Assembly: GCF_022271435.1 (NCBI RefSeq)
Contig: NZ_JAFIQY010000001.1
Coordinates: forward strand, 310,001-374,000
Length of the DNA stretch: 64,000 nucleotides
DNA from: Streptomyces monomycini
Lineage (GTDB): Bacteria; Actinomycetota; Actinomycetes; Streptomycetales; Streptomycetaceae
Direction of reading: 5' to 3'
The translations under genes were made by a program, and so were the position numbers. The first letter of the stretch is position 1. The number at the start of each line of letters is the position of its first letter. Shown piece after piece: positions 59,953-64,000 of this stretch. The notes under the pieces were generated by a model. That model was not told where the DNA came from, made no database searches, and saw only the letters and a program-made list of their open reading frames with translations.

Positions 59953-62829
59953 TTACAGCACCCGGACCGCGTGCACGGGCAGGTGCCGGCTCTCGTCGTC
60001 CAGGCAGGCGCCGGTACGCAGGTCGAAGCGCTGCTTGTACATGGGTGAGGTCACCACCGGGACTCCGTCGACCGCCCCGTAGATGCCGCGGGAGATGACA
60101 CCGGCCCGGGAGACGGGGTCGGTGTCGGAGACGGCGAAGACCTCGCCGTCCGGTGAGCGGAAGAGCGCGACCGCTGCCGCCTCGTCGCCGACACGGACCG
60201 GTATGCCGCGCCCCGGCTCCAGGTCTTCCAGCAGGCAGACGGACTGCCACTCGCCCTCGTGCGTACGGACCTGGACGTGGCCGGGCGCGGCCGGGCCGGC
60301 CGGGGCGGGGAAGCAACTGGTGAAGCGGCGCAGCTTCGCCGGGTCGTCCAGGACGGCCTGCCATTCGTCGCGGTAGGCCGCCACGTGCCGCTGCATCTGG
60401 GACTCCAGCTCGTCGGCCAGCCCGAGGGAGTCGTGCAGGACGACGTCCCGTACGTGTCCGACACCGCCGTCGATCCGCTCCAGCCAGGCCGCGGTGCGCT
60501 CCAGGCGGTCCGCGGTGCGGATGTAGAACATCAGGAAACGGTCGACGACCCGGATCAGTTCCTCGTCGCCGAGGTCCTGGGCGAGGAGGTCGCCGTGGCG
60601 GGGTTTGACGCCGCCGTTGCCGCCCACGTAGAGGTTCCAGCCCTTGGCCGTGGCGATGACGCCGACGTCCTTGCTCTGCGCCTCGGCGCACTCGCGGACA
60701 CAGCCGGAGGCCGCCAGCTTCAGCTTGTGCGGGGACCGCAGGCCGCGGTACCGCAGTTCCAGCTCCACGGCCATGCCGACCGAGTCGCGCTGCCCGAAGC
60801 GGCACCAGCGGGAACCGGCACAGGATTTCGCGGTGCGCAGGGACTTGCCGTACGCGTGGCCCGATTCGAGACCGGCGTCGACCAGCCGGCGCCAGATGTC
60901 CGGGAGCTGGTCGACGGTGGCACCGAACAGGTCGATCCGCTGGCCGCCGGTGAGCTTGGTGTAGAGGCCGAAGTCGCGGGCGACCTCGCCGAGCACGACG
61001 AGGTGTTCCGGGCTGATCTCGCCGGCCGGCAGGCGGGGCACCACGGAGTAGGTGCCGTCCTTCTGGAGGTTGGCGAGGAAGAGGTCGTTGGTGTCCTGGA
61101 GCGCGGCCTGCTCGCCGTCCAGGATGTGGTGCAGGCCCAGTTCCGGGCCGAGGGTGGCGAGCAGCGAGGCGACGGTCGGGCGGCAGACCGCGCAGCCGTG
61201 CGGCGGCTTGCCGTCCGGGCCGGGTACGCCGTACTCGCGGGCCAGCCGGGAGAAGCTGTCGGTGCCGGTCACCCGGATGATCTCGTACAGTTCCCGGCGG
61301 GTCTGCGTGAAGTCCGGGCACAGGCCGCCGGGGCCCGTCTCGACGCCTTCGGCCGCCAGCTGCGCCTCCATGATGGAGGTGACGGCGCCGACGCAGCCGC
61401 CGCACTGGGTGCCGGCGCCGGTGCGCTTCTTCACCGCGGCCAGGTCGTGCGCGCCGCCCCGCACCGCGTCGCGCAGCGTCTTCTTGGTGACCCCGTTGCA
61501 CGAGCAGATCACCGCGTCGTCCGGGAGCACCGCGGTGGTGTCCACCGGGCCCGACGCGTCGGCGGGCAGCAGGAACGAGGCCGCCGGGCCGGGCAGTCGG
61601 GCGCCGACGAGGGGCCGCAGGGTGCCGTACGCGTCCGCGTCCCCGACCAGGATGCCGCCCATCAGCTGCCCGTCCGGGCCGAGCACCAGCTTCTTGTAGA
61701 CCCCGGAGCCGGAGTCGGCCCAGAGCACCGAGCCGCCGGCGTCCGGGGCGAAGGGGTCGCCGAAGGAGGCGACGTCCGCGCCCAGCAGTTTGAGCTTGGT
61801 GGAGGTGTCGGCGCCGGTGAAGCTGCCCTCCTTGCCGGTCAGGGTGTCCGCCAGGGCTTCCGCCATCCGGTAGCCGGGCGCGACCAGCCCGTAGACGTTG
61901 CCGTCGGCGGCGCGGGCGCACTCGCCGAGGGCGTAGACCTCCGGCGCCGAGGTGCGGCACCGGGTGTCGATCACGATGCCGCCGCGGTCCGCGACGTCGA
62001 GCCCGGCCGTTCTGGCGAGTTCGTCGCGGGGCCGTACGCCCACGGAGAAGACGATGATGTCGGCCTGGACGCTGCTGCCGTCCGACAGCGACAGGCCGCG
62101 CACCCGGCCGTCCACGCCGGTCCAGACCTCGGTGATCGCCGCGTCCGTGTGCACGTGGACGCCCATCGCCTCGACGGTGTGGGCCAGGACGTCGGCCCCG
62201 CCCGTGTCCACCTGACCGGGCATCAGCCGGGGCGCGGCCTCCACCACACTGGTCTCCAGGCCGAGCGAGCGCAGGGCGCCGACCGCCTCCAGGCCGAGCA
62301 GCCCGCCGCCGACGACGGCCGCGGTGCGGGCGCCGCGCGCCGCCTCCTGGATGTCGCGGACGTCTTCGACGGTGCGGTAGACGAAGCACCCTGGCGCGTC
62401 GCGGCCGGGGACCGGTGGCACGAAGGCGTACGAGCCGGTGGCCAGGACCAGTGCGTCGTAGTGCCACGTGGCGCCCCGGCGCGTGGTCACCGTACGGGCG
62501 GCGGTGTCGACGGCGGTGGCGGGGTCGCCGAGGCGCAGCGTGATGTCGTGCTGCGCGAAGAAGCCGGGGTCGGCGAGGTTCAGTTCCTCCGGGGTGGTCC
62601 CGGTGAACAGCGAGGAGAGGTGGACGCGGTCGTAGGCGCGGCGCTCTTCCTCGGCGAGGACCACGACGCGCCATCGCCCGCCGCCGCCCGGGCTGCCCGG
62701 CCCGTCCGGCCCGCCTCGGCCGTCCGGTCCGGCGAGCGCGTCCCGTGCAGCGAGTTCTTCCAGCAGCCGTTGGCCGACCATTCCGTGACCGACGAGAACA
62801 AGGGTGGGCCGGTCGGTGGATGACACCAT
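59953..62829 (-). CDS. nirB: Assimilatory nitrite reductase, NirB-NirD fusion
   Basis: 958 residues; reduces nitrite to ammonium with NAD(P)H. Order: FAD/NAD-binding half (LVLVGHGMVGQRLLEEL; AAVVGGGLLGLEAVGALRSL), a [2Fe-2S] BFD-like domain (ICSCNGVTKKTL, GTQCGGC, and a second CAVC segment), the ferredoxin-like and siroheme-[4Fe-4S] domain (SCAGSRWCRFG; ASGCVRECAEAQ), and finally a Rieske-fold NirD-like domain of about 105 residues (AVALFRSPDGEVFAVSDTDP; SPMYKQRFDLRTGACLDD) lacking Cys/His iron ligands, as usual for NirD. NirB and NirD are more often separate genes. AGGAG precedes ATG 62829. The divergent chelatase gene at 63051 could supply siroheme. Confidence 0.95.
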   Translation of the reverse strand: MVSSTDRPTLVLVGHGMVGQRLLEELAARDALAGPDGRGGPDGPGSPGGGGRWRVVVLAEEERRAYDRVHLSSLFTGTTPEELNLADPGFFAQHDITLRLGDPATAVDTAARTVTTRRGATWHYDALVLATGSYAFVPPVPGRDAPGCFVYRTVEDVRDIQEAARGARTAAVVGGGLLGLEAVGALRSLGLETSVVEAAPRLMPGQVDTGGADVLAHTVEAMGVHVHTDAAITEVWTGVDGRVRGLSLSDGSSVQADIIVFSVGVRPRDELARTAGLDVADRGGIVIDTRCRTSAPEVYALGECARAADGNVYGLVAPGYRMAEALADTLTGKEGSFTGADTSTKLKLLGADVASFGDPFAPDAGGSVLWADSGSGVYKKLVLGPDGQLMGGILVGDADAYGTLRPLVGARLPGPAASFLLPADASGPVDTTAVLPDDAVICSCNGVTKKTLRDAVRGGAHDLAAVKKRTGAGTQCGGCVGAVTSIMEAQLAAEGVETGPGGLCPDFTQTRRELYEIIRVTGTDSFSRLAREYGVPGPDGKPPHGCAVCRPTVASLLATLGPELGLHHILDGEQAALQDTNDLFLANLQKDGTYSVVPRLPAGEISPEHLVVLGEVARDFGLYTKLTGGQRIDLFGATVDQLPDIWRRLVDAGLESGHAYGKSLRTAKSCAGSRWCRFGQRDSVGMAVELELRYRGLRSPHKLKLAASGCVRECAEAQSKDVGVIATAKGWNLYVGGNGGVKPRHGDLLAQDLGDEELIRVVDRFLMFYIRTADRLERTAAWLERIDGGVGHVRDVVLHDSLGLADELESQMQRHVAAYRDEWQAVLDDPAKLRRFTSCFPAPAGPAAPGHVQVRTHEGEWQSVCLLEDLEPGRGIPVRVGDEAAAVALFRSPDGEVFAVSDTDPVSRAGVISRGIYGAVDGVPVVTSPMYKQRFDLRTGACLDDESRHLPVHAVRVL

Positions 62830-62866
62830 GAGAGCACTCCTGCCAGCTGCTTGGCGACGGGACGCG

Positions 62867-62880
62867 GTTTTCCGTTTTCC
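62867..62880. repeat. Tandem GTTTTCC heptamer upstream of nirBD
   Basis: Two abutting copies of GTTTTCC (GGAAAAC on the nirBD strand) lie 38-51 bases upstream of the nirBD start in the 221-base divergent gap. Faintly reminiscent of GlnR half-sites (GAAAC), but not a full match. Confidence 0.35.
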
Positions 62881-63050
62881 ACCGCTGCCGCCCGAGCCCG
62901 CCGCCTTCCCGGGCCGCAGCGCTTTCAGGCTATGCCCGCCGCGCACCCGCCCCCGGCGCCGAACGGCCCTTTGACCAGGGCCTGTCGTCCCGGTGCAGCC
63001 GGGACCAGCAGTTCCTTACGACGGCGGGCGGGCGCGCTTAGCGTGACCGC

Positions 63051-63854
63051 ATGGCCTCCCTTTTCCCTGTACTGATTGCCGCCGCTCATGGCAGTCGCGA
63101 GGCCCGGGCGCAGACGGAAACATACGAGTTGCTGGCGCATGTGCGCGCACTGCGTCCGGCGCTGCGGGTGGAAACCGCGTTCTTCGACATTCACCGTCCC
63201 ACGGTCGACGAAGTTGTGGCCGCCCTGCACGGCGTGCCCGCGATCGTGGTGCCTTTGTTGCTGGGCACGGGCTTTCATTTCTCCGTGGACCTGCCCGCGC
63301 TGCTCGGGCCCGCTCGCGCCGCGCAACCGCTGGCTCCGCATCCGCTGCTCATCGAGGCACTCGCGCACCGCCTCCGGGAGGCCGAGTCACGCGCCGGTTT
63401 TCCGGCGGACGCCGTCGTCCTGGCCGCCGCCGGCTCGCGTCGTCCGGGCGGCAACGACAGCTGCCGCACCGCCGCCCGGGACCTGGGCGCGGCACTGCGC
63501 GGCCGGCGGGGCGCCCCCGTTCCGGTACGGCCGGCTGTCCTGTGCGACGGTGCCGCGGACAGCCTGTCCTTGGCCCGTACGGTCGCTGACCTGCGTGCCG
63601 ACGGCCGTACCCGCATCGCGGTGGTGCCCTACCTGATGGCCTCCGGCCGCTTCTCCGACCGCCTCGGCGTGGAGGCCGGCCGGGCGGGGTGCGTGATCAC
63701 CGCCCGCCCCCTCGGCGCCCAGGACGCCATGGCCCGCCTCGTGCTCGCCCGTTACGACGCCTGCGCCGGGCTTGCGGGGACGGAGGGCGGTGCGGGCGCC
63801 CGGGTGGCCCGATGGGACGTATCAGGCGTGTCGGACACCGCTGGGCGTCGTTGA
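63051..63854 (+). CDS. Sirohydrochlorin chelatase-family protein (CbiX/SirB-like)
   Basis: 267 residues with two CbiX-type halves. The first starts LIAAAHGSREARAQTETYEL with the catalytic-region His, and PAIVVPLLLGTGFHFSVDLP carries a second conserved His. The second half is AVVLAAAGSRRPGGNDSCRT and TRIAVVPYLMASGRFSDRL. The family inserts Fe2+ into sirohydrochlorin, the last step to siroheme. Divergence from nirBD, which needs siroheme, supports this over cobalamin synthesis. ATG 63051 starts directly at the first strand. Confidence 0.88.
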   Translation: MASLFPVLIAAAHGSREARAQTETYELLAHVRALRPALRVETAFFDIHRPTVDEVVAALHGVPAIVVPLLLGTGFHFSVDLPALLGPARAAQPLAPHPLLIEALAHRLREAESRAGFPADAVVLAAAGSRRPGGNDSCRTAARDLGAALRGRRGAPVPVRPAVLCDGAADSLSLARTVADLRADGRTRIAVVPYLMASGRFSDRLGVEAGRAGCVITARPLGAQDAMARLVLARYDACAGLAGTEGGAGARVARWDVSGVSDTAGRR

Positions 63855-63913
63855 CCGGACACAGACCGGCCCGGCCGGCCGTTCCGGAAACCGTTCCAGA
63901 AAGAGGATGAACG

Positions 63914-64000
63914 ATGCGTGTCTTCCGTCCAGTCGCCGTAGCTCTCGCGGGACTCACTTTCGCCGCGACCCTCTTCACGGGCGAGGCGTCCGCCGCGAAG
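63914..64000 (+). CDS. Start of a secreted protein (truncated by window end)
   Basis: 29 residues are visible, beginning MRVFRPVAVALAGLTFAATL and ending with EASAAK, a textbook Sec signal peptide cleaved at ASA. AGAGG lies upstream of ATG 63914. The mature part is outside the window, so no function can be given. Confidence 0.75.
   Translation, partial: MRVFRPVAVALAGLTFAATLFTGEASAAK

Overview
The window looks like a Streptomyces chromosome segment. It is uniformly GC-rich with very high third-position GC, has GTG starts and GTGA/ATGA gene overlaps, and carries SARP, LAL and STAND regulators, a Streptomyces-type contractile injection system, an ALF-repeat polymorphic toxin and assimilatory nitrite reductase. 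No tRNA, rRNA, CRISPR array, insertion sequence or attachment site was found.

Region A (about 1-18800) is a phosphonate natural-product cluster. Two regulators (a truncated SARP-ATPase and an orphan LuxR protein), a NUDIX hydrolase and a divergent ATP-grasp ligase precede a long, mostly translationally coupled operon: YqcI/YcgG-family putative heme N-hydroxylase, degenerate NDK-like protein, GNAT/Fem-like transferase, a two-domain HEPD/MPnS-family dioxygenase, PEP mutase (pepM), phosphonopyruvate decarboxylase (ppd), phosphonoacetaldehyde reductase, 2-hydroxyacid-type dehydrogenase, PLP aminotransferase, nucleotidyltransferase, MFS exporter and a second GNAT/Fem-like transferase. The most economical reading is PEP to phosphonopyruvate, phosphonoacetaldehyde, hydroxyethylphosphonate, a C1 phosphonate and then aminomethylphosphonate, followed by peptide bonds to amino acids, one perhaps N-hydroxylated. 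That resembles the known argolaphos chemistry. The main puzzle is that the dioxygenase has the His-x3-Gln iron-ligand pattern of methylphosphonate synthase, not the Glu of HEPD.

Region B (about 18841-20827) has a secreted serine hydrolase of the beta-lactamase/DD-peptidase type and a small membrane protein. Region C (21111-40184) is a contractile injection system: LuxR regulator, cap/terminator (cis16), AAA+ ATPase (cis15), a divergent CisA-like membrane protein, sheath, two tube proteins, LysM hub, VgrG-like spike, gp25, baseplate J and gpI-like proteins, a 52-aa small protein, a 1085-aa disordered protein with repeated VQR motifs, and a zinc-ribbon/TM/discoidin-like membrane protein. No tail fibre or PAAR gene is evident.

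Region D (40285-48982) holds three large ATP-binding regulators in tandem on the minus strand (LAL, SARP/AfsR-like, XRE-STAND). Region E (49524-51772) is an FAD monooxygenase plus an SGNH hydrolase. Region F (51933-56256) is a 1333-aa secreted polymorphic toxin (ALF repeats, Ala-rich coiled coil, Hint, small C-terminal toxin domain) with an overlapping candidate immunity gene. Region G (56893-64000) has a TPR protein, a sulfotransferase-like protein, a small Cys-containing secreted protein, a fused NirB-NirD nitrite reductase divergent from a sirohydrochlorin chelatase, and the start of a secreted protein that runs off the end.

Several near-perfect GC-rich hairpins sit exactly between convergent genes (3966-4006, 18765-18803, 51799-51833, 59371-59405) or just behind a gene (59896-59916), and mark transcription-unit boundaries.
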